This document shows positions 1 through 8,937 of a stretch of DNA of 64,000 nucleotides, piece by piece. This DNA is from Microbacterium maritypicum (GTDB taxonomy: Bacteria; Actinomycetota; Actinomycetes; Actinomycetales; Microbacteriaceae). The position numbers and the translations under genes are program-made. The stretch is taken from contig NZ_CP168030.1 of the NCBI RefSeq assembly GCF_041529975.1, forward strand, positions 1,550,001-1,614,000. Reading direction: 5' to 3'. A model generated the notes under the pieces. The model made no database searches, was not told the DNA's origin, and saw only the letters and a list, made by a program, of their open reading frames with translations. Position 1 is the stretch's first letter. Every line of letters starts with the position of its first letter.

Positions 1-801
1 GAAGACCTGCTCGGTCGTTGGATGAGGGATCGCGGCAACCGCGACGCGCTCCGCATCGCCACCAAGCTCGGTGCCGCGCAGAAGGACCCGTCGAAGCCGC
101 TGTCGAACACCCCGCCGACGAACTTCGAGGGACTCTCCGCCGAGGTCATCCGCCGGCAGGCCCCGGAGAGCGCCCGGCACCTCGGCATCGACCACATCGA
201 CGTGCTCTACGGCCACGTGGACGACCGCGATGTGGCTCTGACCGAGACGGTCGGCGCCTTCGGCGAGCTCCAGGAAGAAGGGCTCGTCGTCATCACCGGA
301 ATCTCCAACGTGCCGACCTGGCGCGTGGTCGAGGCGCGAGAGGAGGCGCGGCGGCAGAGCATCGCGCCCTATGGAGTGGTGCAGCAGCAGTACAGCTATC
401 TGTACCCCGCGCCGCGCATCGGGCGGAACAACTTCGTCACGCCCGACCTGCTCGACTATGCGGCATCCACCGGCACGCCCGAGCGTCCGCAGCTCGCCAT
501 CACCGTGTACTCGCCGTTGCACCAGGGTGGGATCGCGCGTCTCGACAAGCCGCTGTGGGGTGGGGTCGATCACCCGACCAGCCACGCCCGCCGCGCGCTG
601 CTGCACGAGGTCGCGGCGGAGATCGGCGCGACGCCGAACCAGGTCGCGCTCGCCTGGCTCCTCGGTGCGGAGGTCCCCGTGATCCCCGTCGTCGGGGTCT
701 CTTCCCTCGAGCAGCTGGAAGAGTCGCTGGGCGCTGCCGACCTGGTGCTGGACGACGAGGTGCGCGCGCGCCTCGACGCCGAACCGAGTGACATGCGCTG
801 A
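1..801 (+). CDS. Aldo/keto reductase, 5'-truncated by window edge
   Basis: The frame is open from the first base, so the gene starts upstream; 266 residues are visible. The protein resembles the AKR superfamily of NAD(P)H-dependent carbonyl reductases. Visible features are a barrel segment with LGIDHIDVLYGHVDDRD, the VITGISNVPTWRVVEAREEAR stretch typical of the strand that reads G(I/V)SN in AKRs, VVQQQYSYLYPAPR in place of the usual QxxYNLL, and a C-terminal ATPNQVALAWLL...VPVIPVVGVSSLEQLEESLGA block that forms the cofactor phosphate site in this family. The catalytic Asp/Tyr region lies upstream of the window, so activity cannot be judged. The substrate is unknown. It is followed after 13 bp by a convergent gene. 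Confidence 0.85.
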   Translation, partial: EDLLGRWMRDRGNRDALRIATKLGAAQKDPSKPLSNTPPTNFEGLSAEVIRRQAPESARHLGIDHIDVLYGHVDDRDVALTETVGAFGELQEEGLVVITGISNVPTWRVVEAREEARRQSIAPYGVVQQQYSYLYPAPRIGRNNFVTPDLLDYAASTGTPERPQLAITVYSPLHQGGIARLDKPLWGGVDHPTSHARRALLHEVAAEIGATPNQVALAWLLGAEVPVIPVVGVSSLEQLEESLGAADLVLDDEVRARLDAEPSDMR

Positions 802-814
802 GCGGTCGGGTGGA

Positions 815-1246
815 TCAGGCTCCGTAGGAGGCCGGCAGCGAGCAGTAGTCGGCGAACCGCCGCACCGGATGCGCGGGGTCGCTCACATCGACGATCGACC
901 CCGCGACCGTGTGCGGCGGCTCGTCGCCGGCCAGCTGCCACACCGCGTAGTTCCACATGCCCCTCGTGCGCTCGCCGAGCAGACCGGCCGGCCCCGAGGC
1001 GAGCAGGATGCCCTCGCTCTTCGGGTCTTCGCGGAAAGCGGTGACCGTCGCGCGCACCCCGGCTTCGTCACCCTCGGGCGAGTGCTCGCGGCGAACCGGC
1101 TGCCCCGCCTTCGTCAGCGCGGCCGCGAGGTCGTCGGCCGCCTGTCGCGAGCGCTCGGCATCTGCTCCGGCGACCGCGAGCAGCCGTCGGCCGCGCGGGT
1201 AGAAGTGCAGGAACTCGGAGGCGATGTCCGCCCAGACGTCGGTCAT
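815..1246 (-). CDS. Small protein with degenerate uridine-kinase-like look
   Basis: This is a 143-residue protein I cannot assign with certainty. The N-terminus (GRRLLAVAGADAERSRQAADDLAAAL) has the layout of the P-loop segment of actinobacterial uridine-kinase-like proteins, but the GxxGxGKS/T motif is absent. The C-terminus (SIVDVSDPAHPVRRFADYC) resembles the tail of the same proteins. I infer a P-loop-kinase relative that has lost nucleotide binding, or chance similarity. The start is supported by a TAGCCT box 6 nt before ATG on the minus strand, the leaderless arrangement seen repeatedly in this window. A GGAGG lies between box and ATG but is too close to be a normal ribosome-binding site. 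Confidence 0.6.
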   Translation of the reverse strand: MTDVWADIASEFLHFYPRGRRLLAVAGADAERSRQAADDLAAALTKAGQPVRREHSPEGDEAGVRATVTAFREDPKSEGILLASGPAGLLGERTRGMWNYAVWQLAGDEPPHTVAGSIVDVSDPAHPVRRFADYCSLPASYGA

Positions 1247-1290
1247 GCCTCCAGGCTACGCCCGCCTGTCGGCACCGGCTCCGGACGCGG

Positions 1291-1332
1291 AAGAGCCCCC
1301 GAGCGCGGCATCGGCCGCGGTCGGGGGCTCTT
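1291..1332 (-). terminator. Terminator hairpin after aceB
   Basis: A perfect 12-bp stem (1291-1302 with 1321-1332, AAGAGCCCCCGA against its complement) with an 18-nt loop lies just beyond the aceB stop codon. No strong U-tract follows on the minus strand. It sits between convergently read aceB and open downstream sequence, so it may work in both directions. Confidence 0.7.
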
Positions 1333-1340
1333 GCGTGCGC

Positions 1341-2996
1341 TCAGTCCTCGTCGACCAGGAACCGGCTGTAGGCGCCCAGCGTGAGGAAGGTCGGGAACTC
1401 CTCCTGCAGGGCGACCTCGCGGAAGATCTCCGCCGCGTCGTCGTACCGGTCGCCGTGGCTGCGCGTCGCCTGTGCGAGCACCTGCGTGATCAGTCCCTCG
1501 ATGTACTCCGCCGTGATGGGGGTGCCGTCCTGTGTCGTCCGGTCCTGGTGGATCCACTGCCACACCTGCGAGCGGCTGATCTCGGCCGTCGCGGCATCCT
1601 CCATCAGGTTGTCGATCGCGACCGCGCCGAGTCCGCGCAGCCAGGCCTCCAGGTAGCGGATGGCGACCGACACGTTGTCCCGCACACCCTGCGCCGTGAT
1701 CGGCCGACCGATGTGCAGGTCGAGCAGATCGCGGGCCTCGACGTGCACGTCGTCGCGCTGGCGGTCGACCTGGTTGGGGCGGTCGCCCAGCACCGCGTCG
1801 AACTCCGCCTGAGCCGTGGGGATCAGGTCGGGGTGGGCCACCCAGGTGCCGTCGAAGCCGTCGCCCGCCTCGCGCCTCTTGTCGGCCGTGACCTTCTCGA
1901 TCGCGCGGGCCGTCACCTCGGGGTCGCGGCGGTTGGGGATGAACGCGCTCATGCCGCCGATCGCGAAGGCTCCGCGCTTGTGGCAGGTCTGCACGAGCAG
2001 GTCGGTGTACGCCCGCATGAACGGCACCGTCATCGTCACCTCGCTGCGGTCGGGGAGCACGAAGCGCGCTCCGCGGCCGCGGTAGTTCTTGATGATCGAG
2101 AAGATGTAGTCCCAGCGGCCGGCGTTCAACCCCGCGCAGTGGTCGCGCAGCTCGTACAGGATCTCGTCCATCTCGAACGCGGCCGGCAGGGTCTCGATCA
2201 GCACCGTCGCGCGGATAGTGCCGTGCGGGATGCCGATGTACTCCTCGCTGAACGAGAAGACGTCGTCCCACAGCTTCGCCTCCTCGCTCGACTCGAGCTT
2301 GGCGATGTAGAAGTAGGGGCCGCGGCCGCCGTCGATCAGTGCCTGCGCGTTGTGCAGGAAGTAGAGGCCGAAGTCGACGAGGGAACCGGATGTCGACGTG
2401 CGACGACCGGCGCGGTCGATGAAGGCGATGTGCTTCTCGGGCAGGTGCCACCCGCGCGGACGCATCACGATCGTGGGCGTGCGCTCGGCCGTGACCCGGT
2501 ACTCCTTCCCTTCCGGGGAGGTGAAGGACAGCTCGCCGCGGATTGCATCTCGCAGCGACAGCTGACCCTCGATCACGTTCTTCCAGGTCGGGCTCGTGGC
2601 ATCCTCCTGGTCGGCGAGCCACACGCGGGCCCCGGAGTTGAGGGCGTTGATCGTCATCTTCGGGTCGGTCGGCCCGGTGATCTCGATGCGGCGGTCGTCG
2701 AGACCGGGACCGGCACCGGCGACCCGCCAGTCGCGGTCCTCGCGGATGTGTGCCGTGTCTTCGCGGAAGCGCGGGTCGTGCCCGTTGCCGATCTCGAAGC
2801 GGCGGCGCATCCGGTCGGCCAGCCGGTCGTGACGGCGGGAGGCGAACCGGTGGTGCAGCTCGGTGAGGAAGGCGATGGCCTCGGGGGTGAGGATCTCCTC
2901 GTAGCGGTCGCGGATGGGTCCGGTGACCTCGATCGCCGGGCCCTGCTGGGTCGTCTGGATCGGAGCCGTGGTCGGGGGAGCGGTGGGAATGGTCAT
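1341..2996 (-). CDS. aceB: Malate synthase A
   Basis: A 551-residue protein that condenses glyoxylate with acetyl-CoA to malate in the glyoxylate shunt. Family stretches visible include DFEDATSPTW-like DQEDATSPTW near residue 170, TIVMRPRGWHLPEKH, YFYIAKLESSEEAKLWDDVF and RATVLIETLPAAFEMDEILYELRDHCAGLNAGRWDYIFS, the last being the malate synthase A signature. Length matches the bacterial A isoform (about 530-550). I chose ATG at 2996 because AAGGA lies 7-9 nt upstream; an in-frame ATG at 3044 has no ribosome site and would add 16 residues unlike the family. It lies 67 bp downstream of aceA on the same strand, so the two probably form one acetate/fatty-acid-induced operon under RamB control. 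Confidence 0.95.
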   Translation of the reverse strand: MTIPTAPPTTAPIQTTQQGPAIEVTGPIRDRYEEILTPEAIAFLTELHHRFASRRHDRLADRMRRRFEIGNGHDPRFREDTAHIREDRDWRVAGAGPGLDDRRIEITGPTDPKMTINALNSGARVWLADQEDATSPTWKNVIEGQLSLRDAIRGELSFTSPEGKEYRVTAERTPTIVMRPRGWHLPEKHIAFIDRAGRRTSTSGSLVDFGLYFLHNAQALIDGGRGPYFYIAKLESSEEAKLWDDVFSFSEEYIGIPHGTIRATVLIETLPAAFEMDEILYELRDHCAGLNAGRWDYIFSIIKNYRGRGARFVLPDRSEVTMTVPFMRAYTDLLVQTCHKRGAFAIGGMSAFIPNRRDPEVTARAIEKVTADKRREAGDGFDGTWVAHPDLIPTAQAEFDAVLGDRPNQVDRQRDDVHVEARDLLDLHIGRPITAQGVRDNVSVAIRYLEAWLRGLGAVAIDNLMEDAATAEISRSQVWQWIHQDRTTQDGTPITAEYIEGLITQVLAQATRSHGDRYDDAAEIFREVALQEEFPTFLTLGAYSRFLVDED

Positions 2997-3063
2997 GATC
3001 GTGAGTCCTTCAGTTGGTGTCGAACGATGCGACAAGAGGGCCACGCGCGGAGGGGCGTGGGGA

Positions 3064-4389
3064 TCAGTGGAACTGCGAGGCTTCGGTGGAGCCGGCGAGG
3101 GCGAGCGTCGCGCTGTCGGGGTTGAGCGCGGTGGAGATGACGTCGAAGTAGCCGGTGCCCGCCTCGCGCTGGTGCTTGGTGGCGGTATAGCCGTGGGCTT
3201 CGGCGGCGAACTCGGCTTCCTGAAGCTCGACGTAGGCGCTCATGGCGCGATCGGCGTAGCCGCGGGCGAGGTCGAACATCGAGTGGTTCAGGGCGTGGAA
3301 GCCGGCGAGCGTGATGAACTGGAACTTGTAGCCCAGGTCAGCCAACTCCTGCTGGAACGTCGCGATCTCGGCGTCGGACAGGTGCTTCTTCCAGTTGAAA
3401 CTCGGAGAGCAGTTGTAGGCCAGGAGCTTACCCGGGAACTGCGCGTGGATTGCTGCTGCGAAGTTGCGCGCGAGCTCGATGTCCGGCTCGCCCGTCTCCA
3501 CCCACAGCAGGTCGGCATAGGGGGCGAACGCCAGACCACGGCTGATGACCGATTCGAGTCCCGGCTCGATCCGGTAGAAACCCTCCGTCGTGCGCTCGCC
3601 GGTGGTGAACTGCTGGTCGCGTTCGTCGACGTCGCTGGTGAGCAGGTCGGCGGCGAGGGCATCCGTGCGGGCGATGATCACGGTCGGCACGCCCGCGACG
3701 TCCGCCGCGAGCCTGGCCGCGTTCAGGGTGCGGATGTGCTGCTGGGTCGGCACGAGCACCTTGCCTCCGAGGTGGCCGCACTTCTTCTCGCTGGCCAGCT
3801 GGTCCTCCCAGTGGATGCCGGCGGCGCCGGACTGGATGAGCGACTGTGCGAGCTCGTACGCGTTCAGCGGTCCCCCAAAGCCGGCCTCGGCGTCGGCGAC
3901 GATCGGTGCGAGCCAGTCCTGCGTGATCTCGCCTTCGGCATGCTCGAGCTGGTCCTGGCGGATGAGGGCGTTGTTGATGCGGCGAACCACCGCCGGGACC
4001 GAGTTCGCGGGGTACAGCGACTGGTCGGGGTAGGTCTGGCCGGCGAGGTTGCCGTCGGCAGCGACCTGCCACCCCGAGAGGTAGATGGCTTTCAGTCCTG
4101 CCCGCACCTGCTGCACGGCCTGACCGCCGGTGTAGGCGCCGAGCGCCCGGACGTAGTCCTCGGTGTGCAGGAGGTTCCAGAGGTTCTCGGCGCCGCGGTG
4201 GGCGAGGGTCGACTCTTCGCGGACCGAGCCACGGATGCGGATGACGTCTTCTGCCGAGTAGGTGCGCTCGACGCCGTCCCAGCGGGGATCGGTATCCCAG
4301 ATCTCCTGGAGCTCGGCGGCCGTCTGAACCTGGTCGCCGGCTCGCAGACCGGCGGGGCGGGGCGTCGGGGTGTGGGCGGTGTTCGTCAT
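3064..4389 (-). CDS. aceA: Isocitrate lyase
   Basis: A 441-residue protein that cleaves isocitrate to succinate and glyoxylate, the first glyoxylate-shunt step. The catalytic KKCGH motif is intact at residues 202-206 (Cys204). Other family segments are [42 protein letters not shown] and [15 protein letters not shown]. The start at 4389 follows GAGGAGA at a good distance; longer in-frame starts run into the divergent promoter region. It is divergent from ramB, with 133 bp between the start codons, and upstream of aceB. In corynebacteria RamB represses aceA/aceB on glucose and RamA activates them; this arrangement suggests the same kind of control. Confidence 0.97.
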   Translation of the reverse strand: MTNTAHTPTPRPAGLRAGDQVQTAAELQEIWDTDPRWDGVERTYSAEDVIRIRGSVREESTLAHRGAENLWNLLHTEDYVRALGAYTGGQAVQQVRAGLKAIYLSGWQVAADGNLAGQTYPDQSLYPANSVPAVVRRINNALIRQDQLEHAEGEITQDWLAPIVADAEAGFGGPLNAYELAQSLIQSGAAGIHWEDQLASEKKCGHLGGKVLVPTQQHIRTLNAARLAADVAGVPTVIIARTDALAADLLTSDVDERDQQFTTGERTTEGFYRIEPGLESVISRGLAFAPYADLLWVETGEPDIELARNFAAAIHAQFPGKLLAYNCSPSFNWKKHLSDAEIATFQQELADLGYKFQFITLAGFHALNHSMFDLARGYADRAMSAYVELQEAEFAAEAHGYTATKHQREAGTGYFDVISTALNPDSATLALAGSTEASQFH

Positions 4390-4494
4390 GGTGTCTCCTC
4401 GGTGGATCCGGCGGCTGTGCCGGTGTGGCGTGGTTCCACTGTGCGTGAAGATCGGGACATCGAACCGCCGATACCGGAGAGAAGATCGATCGAA

Positions 4495-4515
4495 ATTCTG
4501 TTTCTGTGACAGAAT
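4495..4515. promoter_or_regulatory. Candidate RamB operator overlapping the ramB -10
   Basis: Perfect inverted repeat ATTCTGT (4495-4501), 7-nt spacer, ACAGAAT (4509-4515) in the ramB-aceA intergenic region. CAGAAT (4510-4515) stands 7 nt before the ramB ATG and so may also be its -10 box. A protein bound here would block ramB and could also affect the divergent aceA promoter. The site is inferred from symmetry and position only. Confidence 0.55.
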
Positions 4516-4522
4516 CTGCCGC

Positions 4523-5974
4523 ATGAGCACCATCGACGCTGCAGAAGAGACCGACGCCCTCACGATCGGTCGCCGCATCCGCCGGCTCCGCACGGCGAAG
4601 GGCATGACGCTCGACGACCTCGCCTCCGCCGTCGATCGGGCGCCGAGTCAGATGTCGATGATCGAGACCGGCAAGCGCGAACCCAAGCTCACGCAACTGC
4701 AGGCGATCGCCCGCGCCCTGGGTGTGACGATCGACGCCCTGCTCGAGGGCGAGCCGCTCGACGAGCGCAGTGCCGTCGAGATCGCCCTGGAGCGCGCGAT
4801 GAAGGGGCAGACGTTCCAGGCCCTGGGCATCGAGCCGTTCCGCATCGCGAAGAGTCTGCCGACCGATGCGCTGAAGGCCCTGCTCGCGCTGCACGGGGAG
4901 ATCGACCGGCTCAGGGACGAGCGGGCCGCGACGCCGGAGGAGGCCAGGCGGGCGAACGTCGAGCTGCGGCACCTGATGCGCAGACAGGACAACCACTTCG
5001 CCGACCTCGAGGCCAAGGCTGCCGAGATCCTCGCCGCGGTCGGCCACCCCGGCGGCCCTCTGACACAGCGCACCGCATCCGAGATCGCGGCCTACCTCGG
5101 CTTCACCCTGCATTACGCGCCAGACCTGCCGCAGACCACCCGCAGTGTCGCCGATCTCGCGAACGGTCGGCTGTACCTGTCGAGCAGCGTGCCCGCGAAG
5201 GGCGATGCTCGCACCGCGGTGCTGCAGGCGCTGTCGAGCCGCATCCTCGGGCACTCCGAGCCGCGCAGCTATGCCGAGTTCCTGCGGCAGCGCGTCGAGA
5301 CCAACTACCTCACGGGCGCCCTCCTCATCCCGGAGGCGCATGTCGTGCCCGCGTTGAGGGATGCCAAGCAGCGGCGGGCGATCTCGATCGAAGACCTCCG
5401 CGATGCGTATTCGGTGTCGTACGAGACGGCCGCGCACCGCTTCACGAACCTCGCGACACGTCACCTCGACATCCCGGTGCACTTCCTGAAGGTGCATGAG
5501 TCGGGCACGATCACCAAGGCGTACGAGAACGACGACGTGAACTTCCCGACCGACCGCCTCGGCGCCATCGAGGGGCAGATGTGCTGCCGCCGGTGGACCT
5601 CGCGCGTGGTGTTCGACGAGGACGACCGCTTCAACCCGTACTACCAATACACCGACACCGGCAACGGCACGTACTGGTGCACGGCGCGGGTCGAGTCCTC
5701 GAGCGAGGGGCTGCACTCGGTGAGCGTTGGTGTGCGCTTCGACGACACCAAGTGGTTCGTGGGGAGGGACACCCCGCACCGCGGCGTCTCGAAGCACTCG
5801 GTCGAGGTGTGCTGCCGCCGGGCTCCCGCCGAGTTGGAAGACCGCTGGCGGGAGAACTCCTGGCCGAACGTGAAGACGCCGCGCACGCTGCTCGCGACGC
5901 TGCCGACCGGCGCGTTCCCCGGGGTCGACACGACTGATGTGTACGAGTTCCTGGAGGCGCACGCGCCGCAGTGA
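4523..5974 (+). CDS. ramB: RamB-family XRE/ScfR transcriptional regulator
   Basis: A 483-residue regulator with an N-terminal XRE helix-turn-helix (about residues 12-70: [48 protein letters not shown], a textbook Cro/CI fold), a central IrrE-like/DUF955 region (about 180-290) and a C-terminal short-chain fatty acyl regulator domain with conserved Cys pairs (MCCRRW, YWC, VCCRR). This architecture is that of RamB, regulator of acetate and propionate metabolism in Corynebacterium and Mycobacterium. Its position divergent from aceA supports the assignment. The ATG at 4523 lacks a Shine-Dalgarno site but has CAGAAT 7 nt upstream, suggesting a leaderless transcript. Confidence 0.88.
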   Translation: MSTIDAAEETDALTIGRRIRRLRTAKGMTLDDLASAVDRAPSQMSMIETGKREPKLTQLQAIARALGVTIDALLEGEPLDERSAVEIALERAMKGQTFQALGIEPFRIAKSLPTDALKALLALHGEIDRLRDERAATPEEARRANVELRHLMRRQDNHFADLEAKAAEILAAVGHPGGPLTQRTASEIAAYLGFTLHYAPDLPQTTRSVADLANGRLYLSSSVPAKGDARTAVLQALSSRILGHSEPRSYAEFLRQRVETNYLTGALLIPEAHVVPALRDAKQRRAISIEDLRDAYSVSYETAAHRFTNLATRHLDIPVHFLKVHESGTITKAYENDDVNFPTDRLGAIEGQMCCRRWTSRVVFDEDDRFNPYYQYTDTGNGTYWCTARVESSSEGLHSVSVGVRFDDTKWFVGRDTPHRGVSKHSVEVCCRRAPAELEDRWRENSWPNVKTPRTLLATLPTGAFPGVDTTDVYEFLEAHAPQ

Positions 5975-6021
5975 GTTCAGAGAGTCCCCGCTGTTTCGTC
6001 AAAAGTTAGTTTCATCTTGCT

Positions 6022-6037
6022 TAGTCAATCTTGACTA
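6022..6037. promoter_or_regulatory. Riboflavin-regulon palindrome, copy 1
   Basis: Perfect 16-bp palindrome TAGTCAA-TC-TTGACTA, 49 bp before the binding-protein start. The same palindrome with a different central dinucleotide occurs at 11873-11888. A weak promoter, TTGCTT (6017-6022), 18 bp, TACTTT (6041-6046), would place the palindrome in the spacer. The local sequence is markedly AT-richer than its surroundings. Confidence 0.75.
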
Positions 6038-6086
6038 TGTTACTTTCGACGAGCCATCAATGACGAACGGCCGAGAAGGGACCCTC

Positions 6087-7190
6087 ATGGCTACTTCCTC
6101 TGCGGAAACCCGATTCCGCATCACTGCCACCCTGACGTGCGTTCTCGCCGCCACGCTGACGCTCGGAGCATGCTCCGCGCAGACGCCAGGCGGCGATACC
6201 GCCCCCACGAGTGCGAGCGACACCGACGCCTGCAAGCGCAATCAGGATGCCGGCACCATCACCTACATCTCCGGCTACGGCTACTCCGCCAGCGCCGGAC
6301 AGCTCGACGTGTTCCTCGCCGAGGAGCTGGGCTATTTCGACGACCTCTGCCTCGATGTCGAGATCAACGCCTCCGGTGCGAACGGGCAGCAGCTCGTGGC
6401 ATCCGGTCAGGCGCAGTTCACGGCGCTCGGCTCCGCATCCGACGTGATGCTGGCCGCGGCGAACAGCAAGAACCTCACGGCCGTCGCCACCTACGGCACC
6501 ACCCCGCCGTTCTCCATCTTCGGTAACGAGAAGCTCGACAGCCTCAAGGATCTCGAGGGGGGATCGCTCGGGTACTTCATCAACCTGACCCCGATCGCCT
6601 CGGCCATGCTCGACGAGGCCGGCGTCGATGTCTCGAAGGTCGAGATGGTCAAGATGACCAACTACGACCCGACGGTCGTGGTGCGCGAGCAGGTCGATGC
6701 GATCGTCGGCTACGCCTCGAACCAGCCGCAGTCGCTCAAGGCGCAGGACCTGCCGTTCAGCGAGTTCCTCCCCTCCGACCTCGGCGTCGAGGGCACGTAC
6801 AACGTGATGGAGGTCAATTCCCGCTTCCTCGACGAGCACCGCGAGGTCGCCGCCGACTTCATGCGGGCGAGCCTCAAGGCGCTGCAGTACTGCCTCGACG
6901 AGTCGGATGCCTGCATCGACAAGCTCGCGAAGCTGGCCGAGGACAACAACCAGGGCGCCGCGTTCCCGCGCGACCAGCTGGCCCGCACCTGGGAGGTGGA
7001 GTCCGCCTGGGTCCGCGAGAGCGCCGGTGGCAACCCCGGTGTGCAGAACGAGTCGATGTGGGAGCCGGAGTACGCGCTCGTCGAGAAGTACGGCGACGTC
7101 AAGGACCTGCCCGCGATCGCCGACATGATGGACGCCGATCTCGTCGCCGACCTCTACGACGGCGACACCCTCATCTGGCAGGCCGAGTGA
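6087..7190 (+). CDS. Riboflavin-type ABC transporter binding lipoprotein (NMT1/RibY-like)
   Basis: A 367-residue substrate-binding protein of the NMT1/THI5-like family. The signal peptide ends in lipobox LTLGAC (Cys29), so it is a membrane-anchored lipoprotein. Family stretches are GYGYSASAGQLDVFLAEELGYF, ASGQAQFTALGSASDVMLAA and VVREQVDAIVGYASNQPQSL. Family members carry thiamine precursors, nitrate/sulfonates or riboflavin (RibY). Here the operon continues with riboflavin-degrading enzymes, so I infer riboflavin as the ligand. ATG at 6087 follows GAGAAGGGA; earlier in-frame starts are non-family. It overlaps the ATPase start by 1 base (TGATG), so translation is coupled. A palindromic operator lies at 6022. 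Confidence 0.85.
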   Translation: MATSSAETRFRITATLTCVLAATLTLGACSAQTPGGDTAPTSASDTDACKRNQDAGTITYISGYGYSASAGQLDVFLAEELGYFDDLCLDVEINASGANGQQLVASGQAQFTALGSASDVMLAAANSKNLTAVATYGTTPPFSIFGNEKLDSLKDLEGGSLGYFINLTPIASAMLDEAGVDVSKVEMVKMTNYDPTVVVREQVDAIVGYASNQPQSLKAQDLPFSEFLPSDLGVEGTYNVMEVNSRFLDEHREVAADFMRASLKALQYCLDESDACIDKLAKLAEDNNQGAAFPRDQLARTWEVESAWVRESAGGNPGVQNESMWEPEYALVEKYGDVKDLPAIADMMDADLVADLYDGDTLIWQAE

Positions 7191-7987
7191 TGTCGGTCGC
7201 ACAGGGAGCAGGCGTCGAAGTCAGGAACGTCTCGAAGTCCTTCGGCGTCGACGGCGCGAAGGTCACCGTGCTCGACGACGTGAGTCTCACGATCGGCATG
7301 GGCGAGTTCGTGTCGGTGATCGGTCCGAGCGGCTGTGGCAAGTCCACGCTGCTCAAGGTGGTCGCCGGTCTCCTCGACGCCGACTCGGGCACCGTCACGA
7401 TCGACGGCGAGAGCGTCACCGCGGCCTCGCGCGACAAGAAGATCGGCCTCGTGCCGCAGTCGCCCGCGCTGTTGCCGTGGAAGACCGTGCGCGAGAACGT
7501 CGAACTGCCGGTGCGCATCAACGCCAAGGCGAACTCCGGGCGAGCGCTGCGCGACCCCGCGGAGCTGCTGGCGACCTTCGGCCTCGGTCAGGCGATGACG
7601 AAGTACCCCGGTCAGCTGTCCGGCGGCATGCAGCAGCGTGCCGCGATCGCCAGGGCGTTCGTGTTCGACCCGGCCATCATGCTGATGGACGAGCCGTTCT
7701 CGGCGCTCGACGAGATGAACCGTGACCTGCAGCGCATCGCCCTGCTGGAGTTCTGGCAGTCCAACCGCAAGGCCGTCATGTTCGTCACGCACTCCGTGCC
7801 GGAGGCGATCATGCTCTCCGACCGCATCGTGGTGATGGCCGCCCACCCGGGGCGCATCGCCCAGGTGATCGACGTGAACCTGCCGCGGCCGCGCGACGAG
7901 CAGTCGTATGCCACGGAGGAGTTCCGCGAGATGGAAGCAGTCGTGCGCGATGCGCTGCGTGCGCAGACGGAGAAGGCCCATGTCTGA
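7190..7987 (+). CDS. ABC transporter ATP-binding protein (riboflavin-type uptake)
   Basis: A 265-residue ATPase of the nitrate/sulfonate/taurine (SsuB/TauB, RibZ-like) importer type. Walker A GPSGCGKST is near residue 47, signature LSGGMQQRAAIARAF near 145, Walker B IMLMDEPFSALDE near 165, and switch His in VTHSVPEAI near 197. The Q-loop reads VPQSPALLPWKTVRENV. The start ATG overlaps the previous stop by one base; longer in-frame extensions are out-of-family arginine-rich sequence. It should energise import of the ligand held by the lipoprotein encoded just upstream, together with the permease encoded just downstream. Confidence 0.92.
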   Translation: MSVAQGAGVEVRNVSKSFGVDGAKVTVLDDVSLTIGMGEFVSVIGPSGCGKSTLLKVVAGLLDADSGTVTIDGESVTAASRDKKIGLVPQSPALLPWKTVRENVELPVRINAKANSGRALRDPAELLATFGLGQAMTKYPGQLSGGMQQRAAIARAFVFDPAIMLMDEPFSALDEMNRDLQRIALLEFWQSNRKAVMFVTHSVPEAIMLSDRIVVMAAHPGRIAQVIDVNLPRPRDEQSYATEEFREMEAVVRDALRAQTEKAHV

Positions 7988-8828
7988 GCTGACGATGAGA
8001 GACACGACCGCGACCCTCGCGACCGCCCGCCTGAAGGCCCAGCCGCGCCGTGGCGTCCCGACCTGGCTGCGCTGGGGGTCGTGGGGACCCACCCTGATCA
8101 CGTTCGTGATCGCCGCGCTGCTCTGGCAGGTCGTGGCCTGGACCAACCCGTACGTGCTCCCGACGCTGGAGGCGATCGGCGGCAGCCTCGTCGACGACGC
8201 CGGCATGTACTGGTCGAACTTCCTCGTCACGCTGCTCGAAGTGGTGGTCGGAGCCTCCGCCGGCATCCTCGCCGGTTTCCTGCTGGCCGTGGTCATGGCC
8301 GAGTTCCAGATCATCGAGCGGGCCGTGATGCCGCTCGTGATCATCGTGATGGTGACCCCGATCGTGGCGATCGCCCCGGCGCTGGTCGTGGCCTTCGGGT
8401 TCGGCATGGTGCCGAAGTTCATCGTGACGGGGCTCGTGGTCTTCTTCCCGATGCTCGTGAACTCGCTGGCGGGTCTGCGCGACGTCGACCAGAAGGCGCT
8501 CGACGTCTTCAAGACGCTGCATGCCTCGCGGTGGGAGATCTTCCGGGAACTGCGCTTCCCCGGCAGCATGCCCTATGTGTTCGCGGGTCTCCGCATCGCC
8601 CTGCCGCTCGCCGTCGTCGGCGCCGCGGTCGCCGAGTTCGTGGCAGCGGGACAGCAGGCCGGTCTCGGCTCGCTCGTCACCACCTCCGCCGCCCAGGCGA
8701 ACCTGCCGGTCACCTGGGCCAGCATCGCCCTGCTGTGCCTGCTCGGTGTGCTGCTGATCATCGTCCTCGCCCTGGTGCGCAAGCGCGTGCTCTGGTGGAG
8801 CGACGGCGAGGTCACGGCCAAGGGCTGA
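7980..8828 (+). CDS. ABC transporter permease (riboflavin-type uptake)
   Basis: A 282-residue membrane protein with about six hydrophobic segments and the binding-protein-dependent permease motif (FKTLHASRWEIFRELRFPGSMPYVFAGLRIALPLAVVGAAVAEF, around residues 175-220), the EAA loop that docks on the ATPase. It belongs to the SsuC/TauC/RibX type. It overlaps the ATPase gene by 8 nt (7980-7987). The first 25 codons of a longer reading frame lie inside the ATPase gene and were rejected. A strong hairpin follows before the riboflavin lyase gene, which could raise or lower the expression of one half of the operon relative to the other. Confidence 0.9.
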   Translation: MSELTMRDTTATLATARLKAQPRRGVPTWLRWGSWGPTLITFVIAALLWQVVAWTNPYVLPTLEAIGGSLVDDAGMYWSNFLVTLLEVVVGASAGILAGFLLAVVMAEFQIIERAVMPLVIIVMVTPIVAIAPALVVAFGFGMVPKFIVTGLVVFFPMLVNSLAGLRDVDQKALDVFKTLHASRWEIFRELRFPGSMPYVFAGLRIALPLAVVGAAVAEFVAAGQQAGLGSLVTTSAAQANLPVTWASIALLCLLGVLLIIVLALVRKRVLWWSDGEVTAKG

Positions 8829-8842
8829 CACGGCATCCGGAT

Positions 8843-8871
8843 CCCGGGGCGGGCGCTCCACCCGCCCCGGG
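8843..8871 (+). terminator. Intra-operon GC hairpin between permease and rcaE
   Basis: Perfect 11-bp stem CCCGGGGCGGG (8843-8853) with CCCGCCCCGGG (8861-8871), 7-nt loop, no U-tract after it. It lies 14 bp after the permease stop and 66 bp before rcaE. It may be an attenuator, a processing or stability element, or a partial terminator. Confidence 0.55.
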
Positions 8872-8937
8872 GTTCCTCCGGCGTGCCCGGAACCACTCGA
8901 GAACGACCAGAACCACCCACAAGGAAGGCACCCGCAC

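Noticed and set aside
1224..3125. 633-codon plus-strand frame opposite aceB
   Set aside because: Shadow of malate synthase, no family features.
3428..5962. 844-codon minus-strand frame across aceA and ramB
   Set aside because: It is antisense to ramB and out of frame with aceA, both of which have clear family motifs.
6087..8828. Thiamine-precursor or aliphatic sulfonate importer
   Set aside because: The protein family allows these ligands, but linkage to riboflavin lyase, kinase and reductase and the shared palindrome favour riboflavin. The alternative is kept as a doubt.
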